Source: Pogonophryne albipinna (taxonomy: Eukaryota; Chordata; Actinopteri; Perciformes; Artedidraconidae). Taken from it: a DNA stretch of 64,000 nucleotides. The position numbers and the translations under genes are program-made. The stretch covers positions 710,383-774,382 of the forward strand of contig JAPTMU010000048.1 in the NCBI GenBank assembly GCA_028583405.1, read 5' to 3'. The notes under the pieces are model-generated. The model saw only the letters and a list, made by a program, of their open reading frames with translations. It searched no databases and had not been told where the DNA came from. The first letter of the stretch is position 1, and each line of letters starts with the position of its first letter. Below are positions 1 through 10,960 of this stretch, piece by piece.

Positions 1-488
1 TATAATTATTTTGTAATTGTAATGGTTTTTTTGTATTTCAACAATGAGCTACAAAGACGATCAGATTATGAATGAACAGTATGAAGTTCATCAACATTGA
101 AATATATGTTATTATCAAAATAATATTGAACTGTTATCAAAACGTAGTGCAACTGTAGAAGCTTGCTCTGTTGTCTCACTGAAAGAATCACTTTTACCAC
201 GTTTTTTACAGACAATATTGAGAGATAAATAGTAGCAGTTCTCACTATGTGTTAAATATCTTTGCCTTCAATATATTAAATTAGAAAGCTTACAGTCATA
301 TTGCTTGTTAACATCTAAATGTAACTTTTTGCATGGAAAAACCCCTCAACTTCACTGATGTGTAGGTGATCTAGTATTTAGTATTGTTTAATGGAATGTA
401 TATCAGTGTATTAAAGTCAATACTTCATTCATTTAAACAAATATCTTTCTTGATTCTTTGTACAGTATGAAAAAAAGAGTCTTTGTAC

Positions 489-568
489 CTGAGCTGAAGT
501 TCACTGCTGTGAGGAGTCCAGTTCTGTCTCTCACTCTCTGGTCCAGCCTGTCTGCATCACCTGGACAC
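489..568 (-). other. possible internal exon, minus strand
   Basis: Read on the minus strand, this 80-nt segment is preceded by a plausible acceptor (GTTTAAG) and followed by a plausible donor (CTCAG|GTACAAAG). One frame is open for about 26 codons (starts CPGDADRLDQRV). I do not recognise the peptide. Together with the candidate first exon at 1270-1480 it may be the start of a minus-strand gene or lncRNA leaving the window to the left. It rests only on splice-site-like sequence and one short open frame; chance is a real alternative. Confidence 0.25.
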
Positions 569-570
569 CT

Positions 571-1267
571 TAAACAAACAGATATATATGTAAAGTACCA
601 TGTGTACAAACAATATAACTGATTATCTTCTGTTGAACATGTTGGATTGTGTATTGTCCGAGTCAGGGTCCTTTTTATTTTACTGTAACTTTGGAAGTTG
701 TGTTACCAATGCTTACTGTTTATTTGATACCCATTTGGTAATGCAATTAATAAAAACAACAAGGTTTGGGTTCGTTCTTCAGATGACTGTGACGTTAACG
801 TGTAAGCTCAATAATGAACTCCAGCTCAACCAACCATATTGTAATATCTAAGTAATCATCTTGAAATATGACATTAATAATTGTAATATACACACATCTT
901 ATTGTGAGGTTGATTTCACATATACTTCGACGTTAGCTTGTCTACATACTTGAGCATAGCCAATTTAAATGAACCTTAGCGATGCATACAGTTCCTACCT
1001 ACATAATAAAATATCTCTCTACGTTACAAGGATGACCTTATTTTATAACCTCAAACAGAAGCCGTTTGTTCTACAGTATTATCCCACTTAACGTCTATTT
1101 CGTTTTAACCTTTATATATACAGTCTATGATTTTAACTTGTAGGCTACGATTAGCGTCGTTAGCACCGATGTAGCTACCACTCGCTTACACACTAAACCA
1201 AGCCTTAACATTCATTACGTAGCCGATTAAAATCATTAACACATAAATAAGTACTCGATTTTCACTT
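571..1267. other. AT-rich non-coding stretch
   Basis: No convincing coding frame, RNA gene or bounded repeat was seen. If the minus-strand exon pair at 489-568 and 1270-1480 is real, this is its intron. Confidence 0.4.
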
Positions 1268-1269
1268 AC

Positions 1270-1480
1270 CGCAAAACCGCATGCATGCACCGTCTGTTTT
1301 AACCGCAGAGCGAGTCACAATAGTCCGATATATAAGCATGAAGAACAAACAACCACGGCCGGCTTCAAGTTGTGTTCCCTGGATGAGCTGAGCAGGCAGA
1401 GTCCCAGTAGCTTCACGGAGCAGCTAGCAGAGAGACAAGAAGCTAGCAGCAGCAGTCACTTGACAGAGCCGTCACTCAAT
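1270..1480 (-). promoter_or_regulatory. possible minus-strand promoter and first exon
   Basis: The minus strand here carries a GC-box-like GGGCGTGG near 1490, a moderately CpG-containing stretch, and a consensus donor (TTGCG|GTAAGTG) with its GT at 1268-1269. It would splice to the candidate exon at 489-568. No long coding frame is seen, so it would be 5' UTR. The call is an inference from motifs alone. Confidence 0.25.
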
Positions 1481-1803
1481 GTGACCACGCCCTAATTTAT
1501 GCAAAAACGAAAAATACCTAATATAAATAAAAGGGTCGTGTTAGAAAACAATTCACTCACAGATCCATAATCATGAAGGTGGAATCTAACTATATCGATA
1601 ATAAAAATGTATGGAGCCAGGGGTAGAAACATGTTTTTTTCTGCTGTAAAGTTGGGCATTTTAACATGGGGGTCTATGGAAATTGCTCCTTTCTGCAGCC
1701 AGTCCCTATCGGCCAATATATGAACTGCAGTGTGTGGCACCTCCGTATTGGCGTCCCGGCTCTTCCCCAGAGTTTGCCGCTTGGTTTTACCATGACTGGA
1801 GTG

Positions 1804-2095
1804 CAGTGGCAATTCTAGAGTCGGTGGGGGCCCTAGGCAAACATTCACTGGGGGCCCCTCGAACCAACTTTTCATCACCACGCACAGCCCCCCCCCCCCG
1901 GAGCGGAGCAGCGCAACTGAAAATATGAGCTTTTGACGGCGCGCTATGCTACCCGACATGTCGTTGCAGTAAATTAAAGGGTGTTTCATGTTGTCGTTGC
2001 TGTGGACCTTCTTAATCTACCTTCTTTGGGGGCCCCCTTCTGGTCCGGGGCCCCAAGCAGTTGCCTGCCTTGCCTGTTCGCAAGGTGCGCCCCTG
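1804..2095 (+). mobile_element. short hAT-type MITE (292 bp)
   Basis: The element starts CAGTGGCAATTC and ends GGTGCGCCCCTG, giving short imperfect terminal inverted repeats of the CAG...CTG type. It is flanked by a perfect 8-bp direct repeat CTGGAGTG at 1796-1803 and 2096-2103, as expected of hAT transposition. It carries no transposase. The interior is rich in GGGGCCC-like G/C runs. The boundaries are well supported because both the target duplication and the termini agree. Confidence 0.8.
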
Positions 2096-2301
2096 CTGGA
2101 GTGTGTTATTTAAGTATTTTTGGGTTATTACAGACTTTCTAGCTGCACCCACTTTCAATTTGACATCACAAAAAGATGTTAAGATGGATACAAAGGTTCA
2201 TGATCCTCCTTTTTATTGACCTGCAATGGTATTCATATTACAAAATGACGGTGGAAATAACAACAATATTGCATACAAGCTGTAATATTCTTCGACCTTA
2301 A

Positions 2302-4366
2302 AGAGCCTGTGACACGAGTTTCCCCCATCATCCAAACCCATCAATTTGAGTAAATATTGTCCCCTTGAAAACCGTTACTGAACTGATTTTGGATATTTGT
2401 ACTTTGATAACCATTAATCTGCCCTTCAATGTTGACAATTTTCTGGATCTTCTCTGGGATTCTTCAAGTCCCGCCAAATTATGGGTGACGTCATTGCGGG
2501 CACAGCGCTCCAGCTGCACCGTTCAGGATCCCAGCATCTGTATGTAAACGCACGATGGCGCACACAGCAGCAAGCTCAGACAGCGATGACAGTTTAATTT
2601 TGAACGTGTCTGAGAGCTCATATGAGGCTGAAGGATCGGTTTATGTTGTATCTGTTAGAAGTTTAGGAATTAGGTGCGTCAATATGGGCGATCATACGGT
2701 CATATAACCAGTGGTGGACTGGGACTAAAAATCATCCCGGGACTCTCGACCGGCCCACTTCGGTACCGCTAGTAAATTGTCAACGGGGGGAGTGGGGGAT
2801 GTCGGGGGCGGCGGGTGCTGTAGGCTGGGGAAGGCTGATATTTGTGTCACTGCATCCTGGTAAAATACAAATATAATGTATAATGTCTGTGTCTTTGACA
2901 TTAGCGCTGCTAGGCACCTGTGCCCTGTACTACGAAGCCAGTTCAACATACCCTGGATATGTTTGAGTAACAAACAAACTAACAACAACAAACTAACAAA
3001 CGAGATCTCGCTAAGCGGTCCTACGACGCTGGTTATTAACTCTGTAAATCAAGCCAGGGTTTCTCTCACCAGCTGAGAGCGCGTTCACGTCTAAGACACG
3101 AGTGGATCTGACTTTAATTACATTTGACTTGAGTGTTTCGTCAACATAATGTGTTGCTTAAAATAATACCTCTGCATACAGTATGTGACACTGTAAGTGT
3201 TGCACGGCCAGATACGGCTGGTGAAGCAGACTCGGATAAGGAAATATATGATATATTATGATATTATATGATCGATGATCTGATTGATGATGTAATATGA
3301 ATGATAAGTGCGACACGTCGGCGTCTTCTCTGCATACGGCAGTTTAAACTGTATTTCCTTTATCCTGTAATATAACTTGAGAGATTTAAACTCCGCACAC
3401 TGAGTTGATCTCTTTTCTATAGACGCCGGAGGCGGGCAGCGTCAGGTAAAAAAAGTTATTTAGCCTTCCCAAACCTGAGCCTCACGCGCCGCCTATGGGG
3501 ATGTACTAGTGACTTATCCGACCGGCCCACTTCGGTACCGGCCCATCGGGATTCGTCCTGATGGCCAGTCCGCCACTGCACCCAGCCCACGTAAACTGTC
3601 AACGGGGGGAGCCTCGCTGCGGGGAAACGGTGGACCTAGTGTCCCGATCGGAGTGGGAATAATAATAATAATCCGTGCATTTTATCCATTAATTTCCCCA
3701 ACATTGTGGTAAAAAAAAACACGTTTAATCCATGTTGGTGTACTACAAAAAGCATCGGTTTGTTTTCTCATCAGGAAATGCAGACCGGCTCAAACAAACG
3801 ATTTTTAATCATCATCCTCACGATCATTTAATGTATCATATGTTCGCCGAATTGACATGAAAGCACTAATAAATGTAGTTTAATCCACTTGAGTTTACAA
3901 CTACAAAAATAATCGATTTGTTTTTATATCACATCCTACGGGAGGAAATTCAGCAGCTCTCACTACCGATTTGTAATCCTAATTTAATCATCATCTTCAC
4001 CACGATCATTTATGTTTATGTTCGCCGAATTGACATGAAAGCACTGACAAATATGAATATACTGTAGTCAACTTCATTAAAACGTTATTAACGTGCCTAA
4101 ACTCAGTAATTCACAATTTCTACGCATGACAACACACTTTGTCCGTGTTTCGCTCTCTCACCGCACAGTGAAGCGTTCCCGCATTGACGTCACTTCCGGC
4201 TTCCCCCAAAACTTCAAAATGACTCAAGGAATTTCCCCGCGATGTTCGAAATTATTGATATTTATCGGAACGGTATCGCATCTTCTTTTTTAAACTGACG
4301 GTTCGAGATTACTAGTAGCCCAATATTTCATTGCACAACAGTTGTTGGGATGCTGTCACAGGCTCT
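2302..4366. mobile_element. TTAA-flanked MITE-like element
   Basis: TTAA sits at both ends (2298-2301 and 4367-4370), and inside it are 13-bp perfect inverted termini: AGAGCCTGTGACA on the left and its complement TGTCACAGGCTCT on the right. TTAA target duplication is the hallmark of piggyBac-type insertion; assignment to piggyBac is an inference. No transposase frame was seen in its 2.07 kb. It contains another repeat at 2709-3578. Confidence 0.65.
2709..3578. mobile_element. hAT-like element inside the TTAA element
   Basis: The left end CAGTGGTGGACTGG and the right end CCAGTCCGCCACTG are near-perfect inverted termini. The flanking 8-mers do not match, so the exact boundaries or the history are uncertain. 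A ~25-bp segment with GACCGGCCCACTTCGGTACC occurs near both ends (about 2749 and 3519), and GTCAACGGGGGGAG recurs at about 2779 and 3598. Confidence 0.45.
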
Positions 4367-4706
4367 TTAAACAACAGAGAAGGTTTTAAGAAATAGGACT
4401 ATACTGACAAATGACATATTAACCTGTCATTGTCTGTTCTGTAGGAAGGAGGAACATAACAGAGTGGGACTGCACTCAAAAACGGAAGTTTGTTCCAATA
4501 CGAAGATTGTGACTATCTGAAAAGTGTCCTTAAAACGAGCCTCCTCGCAATTGTATGCACATTATTTATTCAGCCGTTTGCTGTTTAATCTGATGGGAAA
4601 TATATCATTCAAAAGAGAGAGAAAAGCTTATTAAACTAGACGAACGCTCAATACAGGCGATGACGTCACGTTTGCGCGTCCCCGCGAACAGGGCTTCAAT
4701 CTACGG

Positions 4707-5051
4707 CAGTGTTTCTCAAACTTTTTCATACCAAGGACCACTTAACCAATAAAAAAACACTCGCGGACCACCTAACTCCACAAATATCCAAAAACACATC
4801 GTTTTTTACAAATCGCCTGACAATGGTACAAACAAGTGGCAACATGTGATGAAGGTGTTTATCTGGGCTATATCATGCAATCGAAAGTGAAACTGAAGCT
4901 CGCTCCATTGCGGAGATATTCCTGCGAGAGTGCGGAAAACTTAAATTAATTTATTTATTTCAAATGTGAAATTTTACCAATATACTCACGGACCACTAGG
5001 GGGCGCTCACGGACCACCAGTGGTCCGCGGACCACACTTTGAGAAGCACTG
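4707..5051 (+). mobile_element. hAT-type MITE (345 bp) with perfect TSD
   Basis: The termini are CAGTGTTTCTCAAA on the left and TTTGAGAAGCACTG on the right, matching at 13 of 14 positions as an inverted repeat. The flanking 8-bp target duplication ATCTACGG is perfect (4699-4706 and 5052-5059). The interior repeats GGACCAC motifs on both sides, so the element can fold on itself. It is non-autonomous, with no coding capacity. Confidence 0.85.
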
Positions 5052-5059
5052 ATCTACGG

Positions 5060-7984
5060 CAAGGCTTCAATCTACGGCACAACACCGGCCGTGGCCCAAC
5101 CTCTCATTCCCCTGATAGGTGGAGAATTGACCACTAAGCGGAGCACCCCTTTTGTGACATAGAAAATAATTCAAATCTGGATCAGTCTGTATCAGATCCG
5201 TTACAGCCCCCTTTTTTTTTAGAGATTTGGGTAGGCTATAGAGGAAAAGAGAGAGGGGCCCCGTCTCAGGTCGGTTAAATGAAATCCTTGCTTCCCTCAC
5301 TTGCGTCGTTTTCCTGCGTTTAGTCCCTCCCACCAGGGAAGCATGGAGGGACGCAAGGAAACCACGAGAGGCAGGAGAGGCTTCTCAATTCTTAAATTTC
5401 CCCTCCTCGACTCCTATCCTCGAGACTTAGTCCCGCCCACAGGAGATGCGAGCGGAGGACCGAGGAGGGGAACCGAGGAGAGAGGAGGGGAAGCAGCAGA
5501 CGTTTAAAGAAATGAGAACTCCTCTCCTCTGAGCGGTCATTTTAAAGCGACGTCCGTTCATGATTACGTGGCAACAGCTGCATCAGCTGTCGAGTGTTTT
5601 GTCACAGAGCTGTATTTTATAATCTCTGTTACATCAGCTGAACATTGTTCCCCCACATATTTACTTTGAATTCATTGAGAGTGCGGTATAATGAGACAAT
5701 AACAGGCTACAGATGCGGACACACACACACAAATATATTTATATAAATATATACAATTTAAAGTATGAGAGCACTCTCATAATAACGTAACACAATCAGA
5801 GACTGGATATATCCCCCCCCCCCACCCCTCTCTCTCTGGTCGCCGAAATGGGGAATTGAAATTACGGGCCAAAAGTTGTATTTACAAGTATTAAAAGTAA
5901 GCAGAGGACACCAAACAAACTGAAACCCGTCTGTCCGCCGCATCTACACACTGTACAACACACACCTACACACTGTACCACACACCTACACACTGTACCA
6001 CACACACCTACATACTGTACCACACACACACATACACACACTGCCTACCACACACACTTACAGCTCCTAAAGCATAATCAGGCTACAGCCGTTGTGTATT
6101 TTATTATGTGAAGCACTAAATGGTCTTAGAAAAATATTGACTCTTTGTTTGTAGATATCTACTAAACTACAGCAAATAAAGGGAGTAATGTAGGCCTATT
6201 ATACTGAGTGATATATGTTGTACACTGCTCTGCTTTCTGCACAGACCTCACAGCTGTTCTCACTGTAAACATCGCGACGAAAGCAGTTTCTAAAATAATA
6301 TCCAGGGGATGCATGCAGAGCTGTCATTGGCTGAGATAAGTCCGGCCGTGCGTCACGCCTCCACCGTTCCCGGAAATGCATCCGCGGAGGAGCCGTGGAG
6401 GAACCATCAGTGTATCCTCGGTTATAGCTCCTCCAGAGAGCCTCCTCGACGCTCGATGCTCGGTCCTCGGTGTGCATTTAAAGAAATGAGATGTCCTTCA
6501 AAATGGCGCGCAACCCAGGGTTGCGTTCCGATAATCCATTTAGCTTAGGAACCTTCCTCCATCCTTACCTTCCCCCCCTGGCTTCGGAGCAGGTTTTTTG
6601 GGCTTAGAGTTAACCAGGGAGTCATGCCACCTGTTAAAGATAAGATTAAGACAGTAAAGCATAAATTGTCCTGTCACCCTGCACTTCTATTCAACAATTA
6701 TTAAGTGGGCGTCACAATGTTATTCATATATTTAATTTGACAGTAAAGATGTATACATTAAAAGAAAGCATTGGAGGTTATGATAGTTTTGTGTGGCCCA
6801 AGTTAATGAAAATAGGTTTCGGTTGGCAAACATCTGTCACTGAAGATTGTTAAAAGGTAGAATCTGTCACAAGTATTTAAGTACAGTTTCGACAAATATA
6901 GAGTGTTATAAATTATGAGCCAATAATTAAGATAAAGTGAAGTATATGATTGATTATGTGCGTGTTTGTTGCACCGAATGCAATACATACTGCACTATTT
7001 TAAAATGAAATGTCAATTAGTAATGGTGGTAATTTTACTGTGGCAATAAATCAACTCTTTTCACCATCATTTGGCAGAATGGTAACAGGAAACATGAACA
7101 TGGCAAAAGTTAAACAACATTTTAACATATATTTTTGTATGAAGAAGTAGAGAATAAGCTAAATAAAATGATCACATATAGACCAGAATGAACATGCCCA
7201 CTCTTTCTTCTGTCATGATGTTGCTCATTATTATTTCAGCTGCCATATTGGGACAATGCAAGCATGTTTTTTATTATAATGATATGGCCTTCAGTGTCAA
7301 AATGAACATTTTTAGCAATGATGCCTTAACATTCATATATAAACAGGAAAAATGCTGACTCACCTTGGCGCCCTGAACATCATTTTTAAGCAGTAAGGTG
7401 AAAAAACCCTTGTATAGACTTTAAAGATAAACGTATAAACTTCTGGCTAGTGCAAATATCCATCTGCAGTGAGATGTGCTTCCTCTCACTAAGGCAAAGT
7501 CCAGAGAAATCAAATCACAAGGAGGTCTATACAATAGTGTCCTGAAGAAACACGCACATAATCCCATACACAGTTGACAAACTCTATTAGAGTTTGGCAG
7601 GATTAGGCCAACAGTTTAACGGGATTACCTCGCTTAATTTTTAGTGATCTTGACAAACAAGAAACACTGCAAAAGCCCATTAAGGTTATATAAATACACC
7701 ATATATATATATTTATTAGTTTTTTATAAACAATTAAAAAAGAATATACTTGTATGACATTTCTTATTATTGTAATACTGCATTCCACTCATTCCACCCA
7801 GAGTTCCATGGAATGTCAAACAGAGACATTCTAGGACTCTAGAACACCTAAGAATTCTACTAGGCCAATCTTCATATATCAGTCAGTCAGTTGAATTCAG
7901 TTTCTTGTCAAGACTGGCTGTTTTCATTTGTCACTGTCTTATTTCAATTTTTTTGAAAAAAAACATTACTGACCTGATCTACAG
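5060..7984. other. non-coding stretch upstream of the kinase gene
   Basis: No supported gene. It holds purine-rich and GC-rich sequence at 5280-5520 and 6380-6500 that shares short blocks (TTTAAAGAAATGAGA at about 5503 and 6477), a CA-rich simple repeat at 5944-6060, and AT-rich sequence from 6600 on. The last part (about 7900-7984) includes a pyrimidine stretch and CTACAG, which looks like the acceptor in front of the kinase coding exon. Confidence 0.5.
5944..6060. repeat. CA-rich minisatellite
   Basis: Roughly 22-26-bp units of the form CTACACACTGTACCACACAC repeat several times with length variation. Confidence 0.7.
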
Positions 7985-8006
7985 GCAACAGGTTTTCTGT
8001 TACAAC

Positions 8007-10940
8007 ATGGCTGCCTCTTTTGACAGCGACCTCCAGGTCATCAGAGGAGCAAAGCTGTCCTCCAAGTTTTCAGACTACCTTGTTCTGGACTTAATTGGAC
8101 AAGGAGCCTTTGCAAAAGTCACCAAGTGTGTCAAGTCCGCCACCAATGAAACGGTGGCTGTGAGGATAACAAAGACACAGACAGAAAAAGAGCATGGCAT
8201 CCTGCAGAAGCTCAGGAGCTTTGACTCTGACATGGGGAACTTTGTAAGGTGGGACACCTCATTCCTCTACAAAGACCATCTCTGTCAAGAGTTTGAGCTT
8301 CTGGATATGAATCTGAAGGAGTTTGTGGATACGAGAAAGACCTTGTCTCTACACCTGAAAGACATCCGGCCTATTGTACATCAGGTGGCAACAGCTCTGA
8401 AAGTCCTGAAAGGCTTAGGGATCACTCATACAGATGTCAGACCAGAGAATATTATGCTAGTGGATCACGTACGGCAGCCATTAAAGGTCAAACTTATCGA
8501 CTTCGGCTCCGCCTGCGATGCCACAAAAGCAGAGCAGGTCCCATCAATGCAGCACACATGGTACATGGCTCCAGAGGCCATTCTGGGACTCCTCTGTGAC
8601 GAGTCCATAGACATGTGGTCTCTGGGCTGCATTGCTGTTGAGCTCTTCCTGGGCTCTCCGCTGTACCCCGGGAGCTGTGAATATGACATGATCTGCAAGA
8701 TAACACAGACTCAGGGTGAGATGCCAGGGCACCTCCTCAACGCTGGACTCAAAACAAGAAAGTTTTACCTGAACACTTGTTCAAATAAGTGGACACTCAT
8801 GACACCACATGAGTATGGAGGCATGTCAGTGATTGACGGCATGTTCAGCTCCCTGGATGATCTGAAGAAAGTCCAGCCGAAGCAAGACAGTCATGCTTCA
8901 AAAGCACATGCCATGAGAGATAAGGCTGATCTGGAGAACTTTGTGGAGTTGGTCAAGCAGATGCTGCAACTGGATCCTATTCAGAGAATAACACCCAGCC
9001 AGGTGTTGCAGCATCTTTTCGTTACAACGAGCCATCAGATGGACTTCTGTCCTCCACAAAGTCTGAGATCCACACAGCAGCCATCCTCAAAAACCAGATA
9101 TTCTCCTGGGGCTAAAAGTCCACAAAAACCATTGAAACTGGTTGAGAATACTTCAAGCATCACTCTAATCCATCCTCAGAGGAAAAGAAAGAGGGTCTAT
9201 GGTAGAAACAGATGCGGAGAATGCGCTTCCCCTGTAAGGAAGAAGAGGAGAACTTGTGGAGGTAGACCTTCAGTGAAAAGGCGTTATTGGGAAATTCCAG
9301 ATGGCACTAGAGGATTTGGAGATTTCACTTCCCCAGAGAGAAAAAAGAGGAGGATCTGGGAAGATAAACCAATGCCAAAAAGGCGATATTCAAAGGCTAG
9401 GAAAAGAAACCCAAAGACATCCTCATCAGGGAAGAATATGAGAAGGATCTGTGAAGATGCACCTCTGTTGGTAAATAAGCCCATTGGTAGCATTTCAAGT
9501 GGCAGCCCAATAACGCCAAAGATCCCATCACCAGAAAAGATGGTAGAGAAAGTTACACCTCAGGTTAAAAGGCCTTCTGGTCAGATTTCCGGTGGCAGCA
9601 CGACAGTCTCAAATATATCATCACCTGAAAAGATGATCTGGGAAGCCACGCCTTTGGCCAAAAGTACTTCTGGTAAAATGTCATGGGGCAGCACAACAAT
9701 CCCAAAGATCCCATCTCCAGAAAAGATGATCTGGGAAGCCACACCTTTGGCCAAAGGTACTTCTGGTAAAATGTCATGGGGCAGCACAACAATCCCAAAG
9801 CTCCCATCTCCAGAAAAGATGATCTGGGAAGCCACACCTTTGGCCAAAAGTACTTCTGGTAAAATGTCATGGGACAGCACAACAATCCCAAAGCTCCCAT
9901 CTCCAGAAAAGATGATATGGGAAGCCACACCTTTGGCCAAAGGTACTTCTGGTAAAATGTCATGGGGCAGCACAACAATTCCAAAGCTCCCATCTCCAGA
10001 AAAGATGATCTGGGAAGCCACACCTTTGGCCAAAGGTACTTCTGGTAAAATGTCATGGCGCAGCACAACAATCCCAAAGCTCCCATCTCCAGAAAAGATG
10101 ATATGGGAAGCCACACCTTTGGCCAAAGGTACTTCTGGTAAAATGTCATGGGGCAGCACAACAATCCCAAAGATCCCATCTCCAGAAAAGATGATCTGGG
10201 AAGCCACACCTTTGGCCAAAAGGCCTTCTGTTGAACTTTCAGAAATAATGGGGTTGAAGAATATCGTAATTACACAGGAGAAAGACACTACCATGCTACC
10301 AAGCACCTCTAAAGACGCTGCTTCCACTGTGAGCCAGCAGAAATCTCTGAACCAGGGGGTCGACAAGAACGGAAAAACTCTAATATGGATCATTGGATCT
10401 GGTTACGTTCAAAGAGGAGAAGTTGCAGCCTATGAGAACTTCGGTGAGAATTTTGGACTTGACGTCAAAGTTCAATGGTTTGGCACAGGAGGCATGCTCT
10501 GGAAGGGAGTCATACCCCGCTTTCAGGCAGAGTTGTCAAACTCTCAGAGACCCCCTGATATTTTGGTCATCCACGCCGGCGGCAACAGCCTGGGAACAAT
10601 GCCTGCAATGAAACTTGCATCAGTCATGAACAATGAATTGATGAAGCTCCATTCACAGTTTCCTTCAATGGCCATTGCATATTCCTGCATCACCGAGCGA
10701 CAAGTGTGGAGAAATGGACCTCCAGGGAAGGTCAACTATGACAGGAAGTTCGTCAACACATTTATGCAAAAGGCTGTTGGCAACCATGGTGGTGAAGTAA
10801 TTCAACATCCCCTCCTGAGATTTTATGACAACAACATATATCTCCCAGACGGAGTGAACTTCAGCAAGAAGGGGAATGAAATATTTGTGACCAGCATCCG
10901 CAGTGTCGTGATGAAGATCCTTCAGAAATCTCACACCTAA
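8007..10940 (+). CDS. HIPK-like kinase / SGNH-like fusion protein
   Basis: A 977-residue intact frame. I start it at ATG 8007 (ACAACATGG, good Kozak context). The frame runs 34 codons further upstream, but that part crosses a likely splice acceptor (CTACAG, AG at 7983-7984). Residues ~20-340 are a kinase domain of HIPK/DYRK type: glycine loop GQGAFAKV (31-38), catalytic-loop HTDVRPEN (141-148), DFG (165-167), APE (188-190) and MWSLGCIAVELFLGSPLYPG. The usual VAIK lysine is Arg53, the catalytic-loop lysine is Arg145, and the activation-loop tyrosine of HIPKs aligns with Ser180, so activity is doubtful. Residues ~390-480 are Lys/Arg-rich, nuclear-localisation-like. Residues ~512-740 are tandem repeats. 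Residues ~790-977 resemble an SGNH hydrolase (WIIGSGYV 794-801, HAGGNSLG 856-863, DGVNF 948-952) with the nucleophile Ser replaced by Gly and the last-block His by Asn. Teleosts carry expanded HIPK-like families. Kinase family sure, function unknown. Confidence 0.85.
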   Translation: MAASFDSDLQVIRGAKLSSKFSDYLVLDLIGQGAFAKVTKCVKSATNETVAVRITKTQTEKEHGILQKLRSFDSDMGNFVRWDTSFLYKDHLCQEFELLDMNLKEFVDTRKTLSLHLKDIRPIVHQVATALKVLKGLGITHTDVRPENIMLVDHVRQPLKVKLIDFGSACDATKAEQVPSMQHTWYMAPEAILGLLCDESIDMWSLGCIAVELFLGSPLYPGSCEYDMICKITQTQGEMPGHLLNAGLKTRKFYLNTCSNKWTLMTPHEYGGMSVIDGMFSSLDDLKKVQPKQDSHASKAHAMRDKADLENFVELVKQMLQLDPIQRITPSQVLQHLFVTTSHQMDFCPPQSLRSTQQPSSKTRYSPGAKSPQKPLKLVENTSSITLIHPQRKRKRVYGRNRCGECASPVRKKRRTCGGRPSVKRRYWEIPDGTRGFGDFTSPERKKRRIWEDKPMPKRRYSKARKRNPKTSSSGKNMRRICEDAPLLVNKPIGSISSGSPITPKIPSPEKMVEKVTPQVKRPSGQISGGSTTVSNISSPEKMIWEATPLAKSTSGKMSWGSTTIPKIPSPEKMIWEATPLAKGTSGKMSWGSTTIPKLPSPEKMIWEATPLAKSTSGKMSWDSTTIPKLPSPEKMIWEATPLAKGTSGKMSWGSTTIPKLPSPEKMIWEATPLAKGTSGKMSWRSTTIPKLPSPEKMIWEATPLAKGTSGKMSWGSTTIPKIPSPEKMIWEATPLAKRPSVELSEIMGLKNIVITQEKDTTMLPSTSKDAASTVSQQKSLNQGVDKNGKTLIWIIGSGYVQRGEVAAYENFGENFGLDVKVQWFGTGGMLWKGVIPRFQAELSNSQRPPDILVIHAGGNSLGTMPAMKLASVMNNELMKLHSQFPSMAIAYSCITERQVWRNGPPGKVNYDRKFVNTFMQKAVGNHGGEVIQHPLLRFYDNNIYLPDGVNFSKKGNEIFVTSIRSVVMKILQKSHT
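9540..10235 (+). repeat. 93-bp coding tandem repeat (31 residues)
   Basis: Six nearly identical 31-codon units run from 9633 to 10190, each beginning MIWEATPLAK and ending SPEK. A diverged unit (9540-9632, MVEKVTPQVK) precedes them and a half-diverged one (from 10191) follows. A still older relative containing KIPSPEK lies at about 9445-9539. The units are S/T/P/K-rich and probably disordered, with one or two S-P or T-P sites each. Units differ at only a few bases (Ser/Gly after AK, Gly/Asp/Arg before STT, Ile/Leu in PK[IL]PSPEK). Confidence 0.95.
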
Positions 10941-10960
10941 CTGCGAAACAAACATGTCTG

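Noticed and set aside
1492..1989. 165-codon minus-strand frame
   Set aside because: It overlaps a hAT-type MITE (1804-2095) and has no recognisable domain.
7905..8006. 34-codon N-terminal extension of the kinase frame
   Set aside because: It crosses a pyrimidine/AG acceptor-like site (7983-7984) and is T-rich, intron-like sequence. ATG 8007 has a better context and starts just before the kinase domain.
9565..10393. Minus-strand frames of 214 and 270 codons
   Set aside because: They are antisense shadows of the 93-bp coding repeats of the kinase/SGNH gene.
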